A program made the translations under genes and the position numbers. From NCBI GenBank assembly GCA_002690625.1, contig NZFJ01000016.1, positions 1 through 10,431 of the forward strand: DNA of 10,431 nucleotides, in the 5' to 3' direction. The stretch's first letter is position 1. Every line of letters begins with the position of its first letter. Positions 1 through 6,742 of this stretch are shown here, piece by piece. A model generated the notes under the pieces. It saw only the letters and a list, made by a program, of their open reading frames with translations. It was not told the origin of the DNA and ran no database searches. The DNA comes from Rickettsiales bacterium. GTDB taxonomy: Bacteria > Pseudomonadota > Alphaproteobacteria > TMED109 > TMED131.

Positions 1-2
1 TA

Positions 3-191
3 ATAGAAAGTGCAGAAGATGAAATACTTGTGGAAGTTACAAAAATCAAAAAAATTAAAAATAAAAATATATTAAATGAAAATATGTTTAAGTTTACTGA
101 TTATAATTTAAATAATAGCCCTATTTATTTAGGTCCTTATAGTGAGAGAAAAATAAAAAAAGTCAAAAATAATGGAAGACTAGATCAATAA
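3..191 (+). CDS. C-terminal fragment of an unrecognised protein, possibly SPOR-domain-like
   Basis: An open frame enters from the left edge and ends at TAA 189-191, giving 62 residues with no start in the window. It is rich in Lys, Asn and Ile like its neighbours. I do not recognise it. The last 25 residues contain IYLGPYSERKIKK, which faintly recalls the second half of a SPOR peptidoglycan-binding domain (a 'GPF/GPY' turn followed by a helix), so the end of an RlpA-like or other SPOR protein is possible, but this is a guess from a short match. Its last 12 nt overlap the end of the convergent response-regulator gene. No terminator hairpin was seen at the junction. Confidence 0.5.
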   Translation: MESAEDEILVEVTKIKKIKNKNILNENMFKFTDYNLNNSPIYLGPYSERKIKKVKNNGRLDQ

Positions 192-851
192 TTTATAACC
201 TTTCTCATTTTTTAAAATTTTAGGACCATTCTTTAAATAGCTTAACTTTTTCCTTATCTTAGAGACTAAGGTTTCTACTACACGAGAATCAGAAATCTCA
301 GTCTCATCTTTCATATTAATTTTCCATACCTTTTTTAGTAAGTTTTTTTTTGAAATATATTCACTTTTACTATCTAATAAATAGTATATGAAATAATACT
401 CTTTTTCAGTTAATTTAATATTATTCTCTTGATTTAAAAAAAGCTGTAAGGTTGACCTATCTAGTTGCCATTTATTAGATTTTTTCGTATTATGTGATAT
501 TCTATTGCATATTTCCTCATATAAATCATAAATTTTTACTGGTTTATAGAAAAACTTATATTTCTCATTTATAAAAAGTTCTGCATTTTCTTTCTTTAAA
601 ATTATAAAAAATTTATTATATTTAAGATCGTAAAAATATTTAATAATTTCTTTAAAATGCTCAGTGCTATCATCTAAAAGAACGAAATCACAACTCTTTA
701 GCATATTTTCTTTGAAATCATTTTTTTGAATTATAAAACTTCCAGTATTTAAAGAAATTTCTTTTAGTGATCTAAAAATATGAATATCATTACCCAAAAA
801 AAATACTATTTTCTGATAAATTAAATTATTATTAATACTTTCTTTTACCAA
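180..851 (-). CDS. OmpR/PhoB-type response regulator with degenerate receiver domain
   Basis: A 223-residue protein with the two-domain layout of DNA-binding response regulators. Residues about 12-118 form a receiver-like domain. The likely phospho-acceptor is Asp60 (in DFVLLDDS) and the conserved lysine is Lys103 (in FYKPVK). The acidic pair normally near the N-terminus is reduced to a single Asp22, and the usual Thr/Ser after beta-4 is absent. Residues about 128-223 are a winged helix ('LTEKEYYFIYYLL', 'ISKKNLLKKVW', 'VVETLVSKIRKKL', 'GYKLL'), so binding to DNA is expected. The start is TTG (849-851), chosen because AGGAA lies 9 nt upstream and the next in-frame ATG (residue 50) would cut the receiver. 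The gene overlaps the end of yggS by 20 nt, implying co-transcription from the yggS side. No histidine kinase is adjacent. Regulator identity is solid, targets unknown. Confidence 0.85.
   Translation of the reverse strand: MVKESINNNLIYQKIVFFLGNDIHIFRSLKEISLNTGSFIIQKNDFKENMLKSCDFVLLDDSTEHFKEIIKYFYDLKYNKFFIILKKENAELFINEKYKFFYKPVKIYDLYEEICNRISHNTKKSNKWQLDRSTLQLFLNQENNIKLTEKEYYFIYYLLDSKSEYISKKNLLKKVWKINMKDETEISDSRVVETLVSKIRKKLSYLKNGPKILKNEKGYKLLI
190..208 (+). repeat. 19-bp direct repeat, copy 1
   Basis: Exact match to 1546-1564 (AATTTATAACCTTTCTCAT), same orientation. This copy begins one base before the end of the left-edge gene's stop codon and lies within the last codons of the response regulator. 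Flanks differ: T follows here, A follows in copy 2. Confidence 0.75.
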
Positions 852-1500
852 AGATAGATGTTCCTATTCTAATATTCGTTGAACCATATTTTATAGCCTC
901 AGCATAATCATTGCTCATTCCCATACTTATATCATGTATATTATTATTAAAACATATTTCATTCATTAATTTAAAATATTTAGGATTTGATGAAATAGGA
1001 GGCAGACACATTGCTCCGTCTATTTTTATATTATATCTTTCTTTGCACATCTTGATAAAATGTCCTACATCTGATATCGGTACGCCTCTTTTTTGTGGTT
1101 CTTCTCCAATATTTATTTGCATATAAATTTTAGCTTTTTTTTTATTTGGGTTGTTGATTATATATCTTGCTATTTTATTTGCAGAACTTTCTGTGTCTAG
1201 AGTTTCTATTACGTTGAAACTATTTAGTATGTCTTGTACTTTTTTTGATTGTAAAGCGCCTATATAATGTAAAGTTATTTTATCATTCCTAATGATGCTC
1301 CATTTATCTTGAGCTTCTTGTAGAATATTCTCACCATAGCAATTATGATTATATTTTAATAATTCTTCAATTTTTGATTTATTCTGCTTTTTAGAAACTG
1401 CTACAATATTTATTTCAGAAGGGTTACGATTTATTTTTTTACAAATATTAAATATATTTAGTTTTAGGTTTTTATAGTTTTTTGCAATGTTTGATTCCAT
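832..1500 (-). CDS. yggS: YggS/PROSC family pyridoxal-phosphate homeostasis protein
   Basis: A 222-residue single-domain PLP-binding TIM-barrel protein of the YggS/YBL036C family. These cytosolic proteins bind pyridoxal 5'-phosphate and keep free PLP and amino/keto-acid pools in balance; no catalytic activity is established. Visible family blocks are IVAVSKK with the predicted Schiff-base Lys37, YGEN at 55-58, HYIGALQSKK at 78-87, QINIGEE..QKRGV at 128-140, SMGMS at 192-196 (phosphate binding) and IRIGTSIFG at 210-218. Length is normal for the family. The start is ATG 1498-1500; no Shine-Dalgarno precedes it, but an extended -10-like box does. Its first 14 nt overlap the divergent thiE-like gene, and its end overlaps the response regulator, with which it probably forms a two-gene operon. 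Confidence 0.95.
   Translation of the reverse strand: MESNIAKNYKNLKLNIFNICKKINRNPSEINIVAVSKKQNKSKIEELLKYNHNCYGENILQEAQDKWSIIRNDKITLHYIGALQSKKVQDILNSFNVIETLDTESSANKIARYIINNPNKKKAKIYMQINIGEEPQKRGVPISDVGHFIKMCKERYNIKIDGAMCLPPISSNPKYFKLMNEICFNNNIHDISMGMSNDYAEAIKYGSTNIRIGTSIFGKRKY
860..865 (-). promoter_or_regulatory. Shine-Dalgarno for the TTG-started response regulator
   Basis: On the minus strand AGGAAC lies 8 nt upstream of the TTG at 849-851, inside the 3' part of yggS. It is the main argument for the TTG start, because no ATG is available near the expected N-terminus. Confidence 0.5.
1473..1478 (+). promoter_or_regulatory. Candidate -10 box for the thiE-like/liv operon (leaderless)
   Basis: TATAGT lies 8 nt upstream of the ATG at 1487, inside the yggS coding sequence. 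Transcription would start about two bases before the ATG. There is no Shine-Dalgarno and no good -35. It is the only visible -10-like candidate immediately before the first gene of the long plus-strand run, but the base composition makes false positives likely. Confidence 0.25.
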
Positions 1501-2122
1501 AAATAAAAGTATAACAAATAAAGGTTTAAATTTATTACTAAAGGAAATTTATAACCTTTCTCATAAAAAAAATAAAGAAGGCATTCTATATTGGATCTTT
1601 TTAGATAGTGAAAGAATTGAGGATTATAAAATTTTTTTAGATTCTATACCTGCTAGTAATAAGATAGGAGTAGTAATGAGACAAAAAAATAGAAAGAATT
1701 TATATTATAAATCTAAATCTTTGTTAAGAATATGTAAAAAAAAGCGTTTTAAATTTCTAATTTCATCAAATTTAGCTACAGCAAGAGCTATAGGAGCTGA
1801 TGGAGTTCATTATTCAAAACAAATAAATTATGCAAAAAAATATAGAGATATGATAGTTAGTTGCTCTTGTCATGGTAAAAATGATTTCAGAAGAGTAAAA
1901 ATATTGAAAGCTGATATCGTATTTATATCTCCTCTATATTCAACTGAGAGTGATAAAAAGAAAACTCCATTAGGTTTAAAAAAAATAAGTTTACTTGCAA
2001 ATTATATAAAATGCCAATATTCTGTACTAGGTGGAGTAAATTATAATAATATTAAAAGCTTAAGAAATAGAGGAGTTTCTTCTGTTTCCGGTTTAGGCTA
2101 CATATATTCCTTATTTAAGTAA
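1487..2122 (+). CDS. Thiamine-phosphate-synthase/TenI-like TIM-barrel protein
   Basis: A 211-residue protein of the ThiE/TenI superfamily. ThiE joins hydroxymethylpyrimidine diphosphate to thiazole phosphate to make thiamine phosphate; TenI relatives aromatise the thiazole. Family features: VVMRQKNRK at 62-70 (the substrate-binding 'QLReK' strand), ADGVHYSKQ at 104-112 with His108, ADIVFISPLYST ending near 152 (where canonical ThiE has the Gly-rich 'GPvf.T..K' strand), and LGGVN at 181-185. The 'SPlysT' variant resembles a ThiE-like group I associate with alphaproteobacteria next to yggS, so true ThiE activity is not assured. About 50 extra N-terminal residues precede the barrel core. ATG 1487 is the only useful start, and it overlaps yggS by 14 nt head to head. 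One base separates its stop from livG. Confidence 0.8.
   Translation: MFDSINKSITNKGLNLLLKEIYNLSHKKNKEGILYWIFLDSERIEDYKIFLDSIPASNKIGVVMRQKNRKNLYYKSKSLLRICKKKRFKFLISSNLATARAIGADGVHYSKQINYAKKYRDMIVSCSCHGKNDFRRVKILKADIVFISPLYSTESDKKKTPLGLKKISLLANYIKCQYSVLGGVNYNNIKSLRNRGVSSVSGLGYIYSLFK
1508..1516 (-). promoter_or_regulatory. Candidate extended -10 promoter of yggS (leaderless)
   Basis: Read on the minus strand, 1516 to 1508 is TGTTATACT: the TGn extension plus TATACT, five of six matches to the -10 consensus. The box ends 7 nt before the ATG of yggS, so transcription would start at or within a base or two of the start codon, which fits the missing Shine-Dalgarno. No -35 is recognisable, which an extended -10 can tolerate. 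It lies inside the coding sequence of the divergent gene. TATA-like words are common in such AT-rich DNA, so this is tentative. Confidence 0.35.
1546..1564 (+). repeat. 19-bp direct repeat, copy 2
   Basis: Exact match to 190-208 in the same orientation. This copy lies about 60 nt inside the thiE-like gene, where it encodes residues around IYNLSH. Together the two copies enclose all of the yggS-response regulator pair plus the divergent start region. Confidence 0.75.
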
Positions 2123-2123
2123 A

Positions 2124-2885
2124 ATGTTAGAATTAAAAAAAATATCAGTACAATTTGGGGGAATAAAAGCTTTAAATAAAGTTAGTTTTAAGATAGAAAA
2201 AGGAACACTTTTTTCCATAATCGGGCCAAACGGAGCTGGTAAAACTTCTTTACTTAATGTAATTTCGGGCAGATATAAAGCGCAGAGTGGGAGATTATTT
2301 TTTAATAAAAATGATATTACAAATTTACACCCTAATAAAAGGCCAGAGCTAGGAATTGGAAGAACATTCCAAAATTTAGCTCTATTTAATCATATGACAG
2401 TTTTAGAAAATATATTTATAGGTAGGCATCACCTTCTTAAAAGCAATTTTTTTTCAGGTTCACTTTATTGGCTTTTTGGCGCTCAGAAAGAAGAAATAGA
2501 AAGCAGAAAACAAGCAGAGTTAATATTAGACTTCCTAGAAATTAGTAATATAAGAAAGTCAGTGGCAGGTACTCTTTCATATGGTCTTAGGAAAAGAGTT
2601 GAATTAGCTAGGGCAATTGCAATACAACCTAGCCTAATTTTATTAGATGAACCTATGGCTGGCATGAATCAAGAAGAAAAAGAAGATATGGCAAGATTTA
2701 TAATAGATTTGAACAGGGAATGGAATATTACAGTTGTGATGATAGAGCATGATATGGGAGTGGTAATGGATATTTCAAAAAAAATAGCGGTTCTTGATTT
2801 TGGAGAAAAAATAGCTGAAGGTTCTCCAAAAGAAATTTTAAATAACAAAAGAGTACAACAAGCTTATTTAGGTGAAGAAAAGTAA
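2124..2885 (+). CDS. livG: HAAT-type ABC transporter ATPase, LivG family
   Basis: A 253-residue cytoplasmic ATPase of the branched-chain-amino-acid-type (HAAT) importers. Walker A is GPNGAGKT at 34-41, the LivG-type Q-loop is GIGRTFQNLALF, the signature is LSYGLRKR at 151-158 and Walker B is LILLDE at 171-176, followed by PMAGMN and a switch histidine in IEHDMG. The signature has LSYG instead of LSGGQ, which is usual in LivG; the following 'LRKRVELARA' matches a sub-group I recall from importers clustered with acyl-CoA ligases. It begins one base after the thiE-like stop with no clear Shine-Dalgarno, suggesting translational coupling, and its stop overlaps the next ATG by one base (TAATG). 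It should pair with LivF on the LivHM membrane dimer. Confidence 0.93.
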   Translation: MLELKKISVQFGGIKALNKVSFKIEKGTLFSIIGPNGAGKTSLLNVISGRYKAQSGRLFFNKNDITNLHPNKRPELGIGRTFQNLALFNHMTVLENIFIGRHHLLKSNFFSGSLYWLFGAQKEEIESRKQAELILDFLEISNIRKSVAGTLSYGLRKRVELARAIAIQPSLILLDEPMAGMNQEEKEDMARFIIDLNREWNITVVMIEHDMGVVMDISKKIAVLDFGEKIAEGSPKEILNNKRVQQAYLGEEK

Positions 2886-4768
2886 TGATAGAATCATTTG
2901 ATACCATACCTCATTTAGTAAAATATAATTCTTTAAATTATCCTAACGATATAGCGCTTAGAGAAAAAAAGTTTGGGGTATGGAGAACAAAAAGCTGGAT
3001 TCAATGCTATGAAGAAGTAGAGAATATTACGTTAGGCTTATTATCTTTGGGTGTAAAACAGCAACAAACTATAGCCATTTTAGGGAATAATACGCCTAGA
3101 TGGGTATTATCTGAGGTTGCTATTCAATCTTTTGGAGGAACTGCTCTTGGATTATATTCCGATGCATTAGAAAGTGAAATAGTTTACCTGTTAAAATTTG
3201 CAAGCTGTAAGGTAGTTTTTGTAGAAGATGAAGAACAAGCTGATAAATTAATGTCTCTTCCAGATTCAGATACTATTATAGATTTAATTATTTATGATGA
3301 ACCTAAAGGAATGAATAAGTATGACGATGATAGACTCGTTTCTTATGAAAAATTGATTTTGATGGGTAAAAAATATAAAAATAATAATGATAAGAAATAT
3401 ACTAAAATGCTAGATGATATAGATGAGAATAGTATTTGTGTTTTATGTCCTACCTCTGGAACTACTGCTAATCCAAAATTGGCAATGATTAGTCATAGGT
3501 CTTTGCTAAGACATGCAAGGAACTACTTAAAGTCTGATCCAAAAGATAGTGAAGATGAATATGTATCGGTCTTACCTTTGCCTTGGATACTAGGGCAAGT
3601 ATACGATATAGCAAAATGGTGTATCAGTAGGATGAAAGTTAACTTTGTTGAAGAGGCAGATACATTATTTGATGATTTAAGAGAAATAGGTCCTACTTTT
3701 GTACTATTTGCTCCTCGAGTCTGGGAACAGATGGCGGCCGATATTAGGTCAAAAATTATGGATTCGTCTTTTTTAAAGAGAGGTCTGTATAATGCATCTA
3801 TGAAAATGATGTCATATAAAAATATTTTTTTTAAAAATATAATTTGTGAATATTTATTAAATAGATGGTTAAGAGATCAGCTGGGTTTGTCATATTTAAA
3901 ATCTGCTGCGACTGGAGGAGCAGCTTTAGGACCAGACACTTTTAAGTTTTTTGTTGATATTGGTATTCCTTTAAGGCAACTTTACGGACAAACTGAACAG
4001 ATAGGAGCATACACTATTCATAATAAAGATGATGTAGACTATGACTCTGTAGGATACCCTTTCGAAGGTATAAAAATTAAAATTGATAAAGCAGACAAAG
4101 AAGGAATAGGAGAAATTATTGTTAAAAACCCTAACAGTATGAATGGATATTTGAACGTAAAAGAACCATTCCTAAACAAAGGATGGTTTTATACTGGAGA
4201 TGCAGGATACATTAATAAAAAAAATCATTTAGTAGTTATTGATAGAATGTCAGATATGTCTTATACGTCTGATAAGTTAAGATATTCACCTCAATATATA
4301 GAAAACAAATTAAAATTTTCATCATACATTGCAGAAGCCGCGGTTATAGGTTCAGGAAAAAGTTTTCTATCTAGTATTATTTGTATTAGGTACTCAGTAT
4401 TATCCAAATGGGCAGAAAGTAAAAGAATTGCTTTTACAACTTACTCAGATTTAGCAACAAAAGAAAAAATTGAAAAATTGATAACTAATGAAACTTTAAA
4501 AGTTAATAATACATTACCAGCTAAACAAAGAATTAGAAAATTTGTATTATTATACAAAGAATTTGATGCTGATGATGATGAATTAACGAGAACGAAGAAA
4601 TTGCGCAGAAAATTTGTAATAAACAAATATAAAGATATTGTAGATGCTATGTATAGTAATAAAAATAATATAGCTATAAATACATCTATAAAATTACAGG
4701 ATGGTGGAACTCAAAAAATAAAAACAGAACTTAAAATAATTAATTTGGAGAATAAAGATGGAATTTAA
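2885..4768 (+). CDS. AMP-forming long-chain acyl-CoA ligase, FAA1-like
   Basis: A 627-residue ANL-superfamily enzyme expected to activate a carboxylic acid with ATP and load it onto CoA. The phosphate loop is TSGTTANPK at 190-198 (the second Gly of TSGTTG is Ala). The adenylate motif is LYGQTE at 366-371 and YTGDAG is at 436-441. The hinge motif is DRMSD at 453-457, where many relatives have DR.KD. The C-terminal catalytic-lysine region is ELTRTKKLRR at 566-575. The lid segment reads DKLRYSPQYIE at 463-473 instead of the usual GGE..aP..IE. Overall it resembles the FAA1-like ligases of alphaproteobacterial liv clusters. The gene overlaps livG by 1 nt and livH by 11 nt. No signal peptide or membrane segment was seen, so it should be cytosolic or membrane-associated. 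The acid it uses cannot be told from sequence. Confidence 0.88.
   Translation: MIESFDTIPHLVKYNSLNYPNDIALREKKFGVWRTKSWIQCYEEVENITLGLLSLGVKQQQTIAILGNNTPRWVLSEVAIQSFGGTALGLYSDALESEIVYLLKFASCKVVFVEDEEQADKLMSLPDSDTIIDLIIYDEPKGMNKYDDDRLVSYEKLILMGKKYKNNNDKKYTKMLDDIDENSICVLCPTSGTTANPKLAMISHRSLLRHARNYLKSDPKDSEDEYVSVLPLPWILGQVYDIAKWCISRMKVNFVEEADTLFDDLREIGPTFVLFAPRVWEQMAADIRSKIMDSSFLKRGLYNASMKMMSYKNIFFKNIICEYLLNRWLRDQLGLSYLKSAATGGAALGPDTFKFFVDIGIPLRQLYGQTEQIGAYTIHNKDDVDYDSVGYPFEGIKIKIDKADKEGIGEIIVKNPNSMNGYLNVKEPFLNKGWFYTGDAGYINKKNHLVVIDRMSDMSYTSDKLRYSPQYIENKLKFSSYIAEAAVIGSGKSFLSSIICIRYSVLSKWAESKRIAFTTYSDLATKEKIEKLITNETLKVNNTLPAKQRIRKFVLLYKEFDADDDELTRTKKLRRKFVINKYKDIVDAMYSNKNNIAINTSIKLQDGGTQKIKTELKIINLENKDGI
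4747..4750 (+). promoter_or_regulatory. Shine-Dalgarno of livH
   Basis: GGAG, 7 nt before the ATG at 4758 and inside the end of the ligase gene. It supports the livH start that overlaps the ligase by 11 nt. Confidence 0.5.
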
Positions 4769-5651
4769 TTTTTTAACCCAATTATTAGTCAATGGTTTTA
4801 TTATTGGTCTTTTATATGGTGTAGTAGCAATGTCTTTTGTTCTTATCTATAAATCTAGTCAAGTAGTAAACTTTGCCCAAGGAGAGTTTTTACTGATTGG
4901 AGCTTGGGCATGCTGGTGGCTTTTAGCAAAATTTTCGTTACCTTTTTATTTGGCTTTCATTATGACATTAGTTTTTATGACACTATTTGGTATTTTAGTT
5001 CAATTAGTTATATTACGGCCATTAATTGGCGAGCCAATTATCTCTATAATAATGGTTACAATAGGACTTTCAATTTTTTTCCAAGCGTTAATGAATTGGA
5101 TGTTTGGAGTATTTACTGAACCTTTTCCTGAAATATTTAGTCAAAGTAGTATAAATATTTTTGGTTTGAATGTACAAACAGTTTATTTGATGAGCGGACT
5201 AATAAGCATATTAATTATGATAAGTTTTGCAGTATTTTTTAAAAAGTCAAAATTAGGACTCGCCATGAGAGCAACAGCGTTTGATCAGCAAGCAGCCCAA
5301 TCTTTGGGAGTTTCAGTAAAACAAGTATTTGCAGCAGCATGGGCTATTTCTGCTATGGTTTCTGCAGTAGCAGGAGTAGTATTTGGTATTGTAAATGGTA
5401 TTTCTTCAGGTATAGCTTTTATGGGGATAAAGGTTTTTCCCGCAGTAATTTTAGGAGGTTTAGACTCTGTTCTAGGAGCAATTTTAGGAGGATTAGTTAT
5501 AGGACTTTTAGAGCACTTTGCTCATTATATTGACGTACAATTCTTAAATGTTGGCAATTTAATTAGAATAGCCCCTTTTTATGCTTTAATAATAATTTTG
5601 ATGATAAAACCATATGGTTTTTTTGGAACTAAAGATATAGAAAGAGTATAA
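4758..5651 (+). CDS. livH: HAAT-type ABC transporter permease, LivH family
   Basis: A 297-residue inner-membrane permease, nearly all hydrophobic with about eight predicted transmembrane segments by eye. Family hallmarks are the N-terminal 'NGFIIGLLYGVVAMSFVLIY' segment, VNFAQGEF near residue 40, and the cytoplasmic coupling loop RATAFDQQAAQSLGVSV, which docks onto the ATPases. The C-terminal Gly-rich block (VILGGLDSVLGAILGG) and the closing KPYGFFGT are also typical. With LivM it forms the channel through which the periplasmic binding protein delivers its ligand. Its start lies within the ligase gene (11-nt overlap) behind a GGAG ribosome site, and it ends one base before livM. Length and motifs are normal. 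Confidence 0.93.
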   Translation: MEFNFLTQLLVNGFIIGLLYGVVAMSFVLIYKSSQVVNFAQGEFLLIGAWACWWLLAKFSLPFYLAFIMTLVFMTLFGILVQLVILRPLIGEPIISIIMVTIGLSIFFQALMNWMFGVFTEPFPEIFSQSSINIFGLNVQTVYLMSGLISILIMISFAVFFKKSKLGLAMRATAFDQQAAQSLGVSVKQVFAAAWAISAMVSAVAGVVFGIVNGISSGIAFMGIKVFPAVILGGLDSVLGAILGGLVIGLLEHFAHYIDVQFLNVGNLIRIAPFYALIIILMIKPYGFFGTKDIERV

Positions 5652-5652
5652 T

Positions 5653-6726
5653 ATGAATTTAAAAAACAGTAGACCTTGTGGAGATTTTAGAACTACATAC
5701 AAGAAAGATATGTCTATGTTTGAAGATAGAAAAAGTTTTTATTTTGTTTTATTGGGTATAGCTTTTTTAATTTTCAGTCCATTATTTCTTGATTCATATT
5801 TAATTTCACTTTTGATTTACATTGGCTTTTATTCTATTGCTGCATTAGGACTTAATATTTTAGTTGGATTTACCGGTCAGATTTCTGTTGGGCATGCTGT
5901 GTTTTTTGGTTTTGGAGCATTTGCTTCAGCTTGGTTAAATAATAAATTTTTAATACCTGTTTTTTTTACAATTCCATTAGCAGCATTTCTAACTGCTTCT
6001 GTGGGAATACTATTCGGAATTCCAGCTGCAAGAGTTAAAGGTTTATATTTAGCTATTGCCACACTCGCAGCACAATTTATTATGGAAGATTTTTTTTCTA
6101 GAGCTGCATGGTTTACAGGGGGGGTAGATGGTGCTTCAGCAGATCCTCTTAAAATATTTGGAGTCTTTTTTGATACAGATGAGAAATATTTTTTTATAGT
6201 ATTATTCTGGTTAATAATTAGCTATATAATAGCTACTAATTTTATGAGAACTAGAGATGGAAGGGCTTTTTTAGCAGTAAGAGACCATTATTTATCTGCC
6301 GAAATGATGGGAATAAATTTAACAAAATATAGAATTCTTTCGTTTGGTATATCCTCTTTTTTTGCAGGATTAGCAGGAGCATTATATGGTCACTATTTAA
6401 ATTTTGTTTCTATAGAAGAATTTAATATTCAACTTTCAATATCTTTTTTAGCAATGATTATAATAGGTGGATTAGGTTCAATAAGAGGGTCAATGATGGG
6501 TGCAGCTTTTATGGTTTTGCTTCCTGAAATTATGGATTGGCTTACTAGATCTTTATCCGGAACTTCTATCGATAATTTTCTTTCTTTATCAGAAGCTTTA
6601 CCATTTATTAAAGAAGCTTCAATAGGCTTAGTTATAATATTATTCTTGATTTTTGAACCTAATGGATTAGCCTATCGTTGGGGGCAAATTAGGGCCTGGT
6701 TTAAATTATATCCTTTTTCATATTAG
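5653..6726 (+). CDS. livM: HAAT-type ABC transporter permease, LivM family
   Basis: A 357-residue inner-membrane permease. A polar N-terminus (CGDFRTTYKKDMSMFEDRKS) precedes the first membrane segment near residue 32. A similar N-terminal block occurs in relatives I recall from ligase-linked clusters, which supports the ATG at 5653 over Met20. Then come LGLNILVGFTGQISVGHAVF (the LivM hallmark), AARVKGLYLAIATLA, FTGGVDGA, the coupling loop AVRDHYLSAEMMGIN, and IIIGGLGSIRGSMMGA. The C-terminal 'FEPNGLAYRWGQIRAWFKLYPF' segment is like that of the same sub-group. A run of seven G (6118-6124) encodes TGGV at 155-158, unusual in this base composition, but the frame continues intact. One base follows livH and 16 nt precede the binding-protein gene. 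Confidence 0.93.
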   Translation: MNLKNSRPCGDFRTTYKKDMSMFEDRKSFYFVLLGIAFLIFSPLFLDSYLISLLIYIGFYSIAALGLNILVGFTGQISVGHAVFFGFGAFASAWLNNKFLIPVFFTIPLAAFLTASVGILFGIPAARVKGLYLAIATLAAQFIMEDFFSRAAWFTGGVDGASADPLKIFGVFFDTDEKYFFIVLFWLIISYIIATNFMRTRDGRAFLAVRDHYLSAEMMGINLTKYRILSFGISSFFAGLAGALYGHYLNFVSIEEFNIQLSISFLAMIIIGGLGSIRGSMMGAAFMVLLPEIMDWLTRSLSGTSIDNFLSLSEALPFIKEASIGLVIILFLIFEPNGLAYRWGQIRAWFKLYPFSY

Positions 6727-6731
6727 TTATT

Positions 6732-6737
6732 AGGAGG
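6732..6737 (+). promoter_or_regulatory. Perfect Shine-Dalgarno of the binding-protein gene
   Basis: AGGAGG with a 5-nt spacer to the ATG at 6743. It is by far the best ribosome site in front of any gene here. It fits the usual need for a molar excess of periplasmic binding protein over the membrane parts. Confidence 0.8.
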
Positions 6738-6742
6738 TAACA

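Noticed and set aside
192..260. Search for a bidirectional terminator between the convergent genes.
   Set aside because: No stem with G-C pairs followed by a T run could be found; short A/T pairings only.
911..1126. Plus-strand frame of 71 residues opposite yggS with a hydrophobic look.
   Set aside because: It is antisense to well-conserved yggS motifs and has no ribosome site; AT-rich complements readily give Ile/Leu/Phe-rich frames.
1135..1143. Nine-T run in the yggS region (and a similar run at 343-351 in the regulator) considered as phase-variable tracts.
   Set aside because: Both encode lysine-rich stretches in intact frames, and long A/T runs are common throughout such DNA.
3813..3842. 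A/T-only inverted repeat (ATATTTTT...AAAAATAT) resembling a terminator stem.
   Set aside because: It lies in the middle of the acyl-CoA ligase gene, has only A-T pairs and is expected at this base composition.
5339..5533. Overlapping frame of 64 residues inside livH.
   Set aside because: Its Phe/Tyr/Arg/Ser-rich composition is that expected of a frame-shifted membrane-protein gene; no start signal and no family resemblance.
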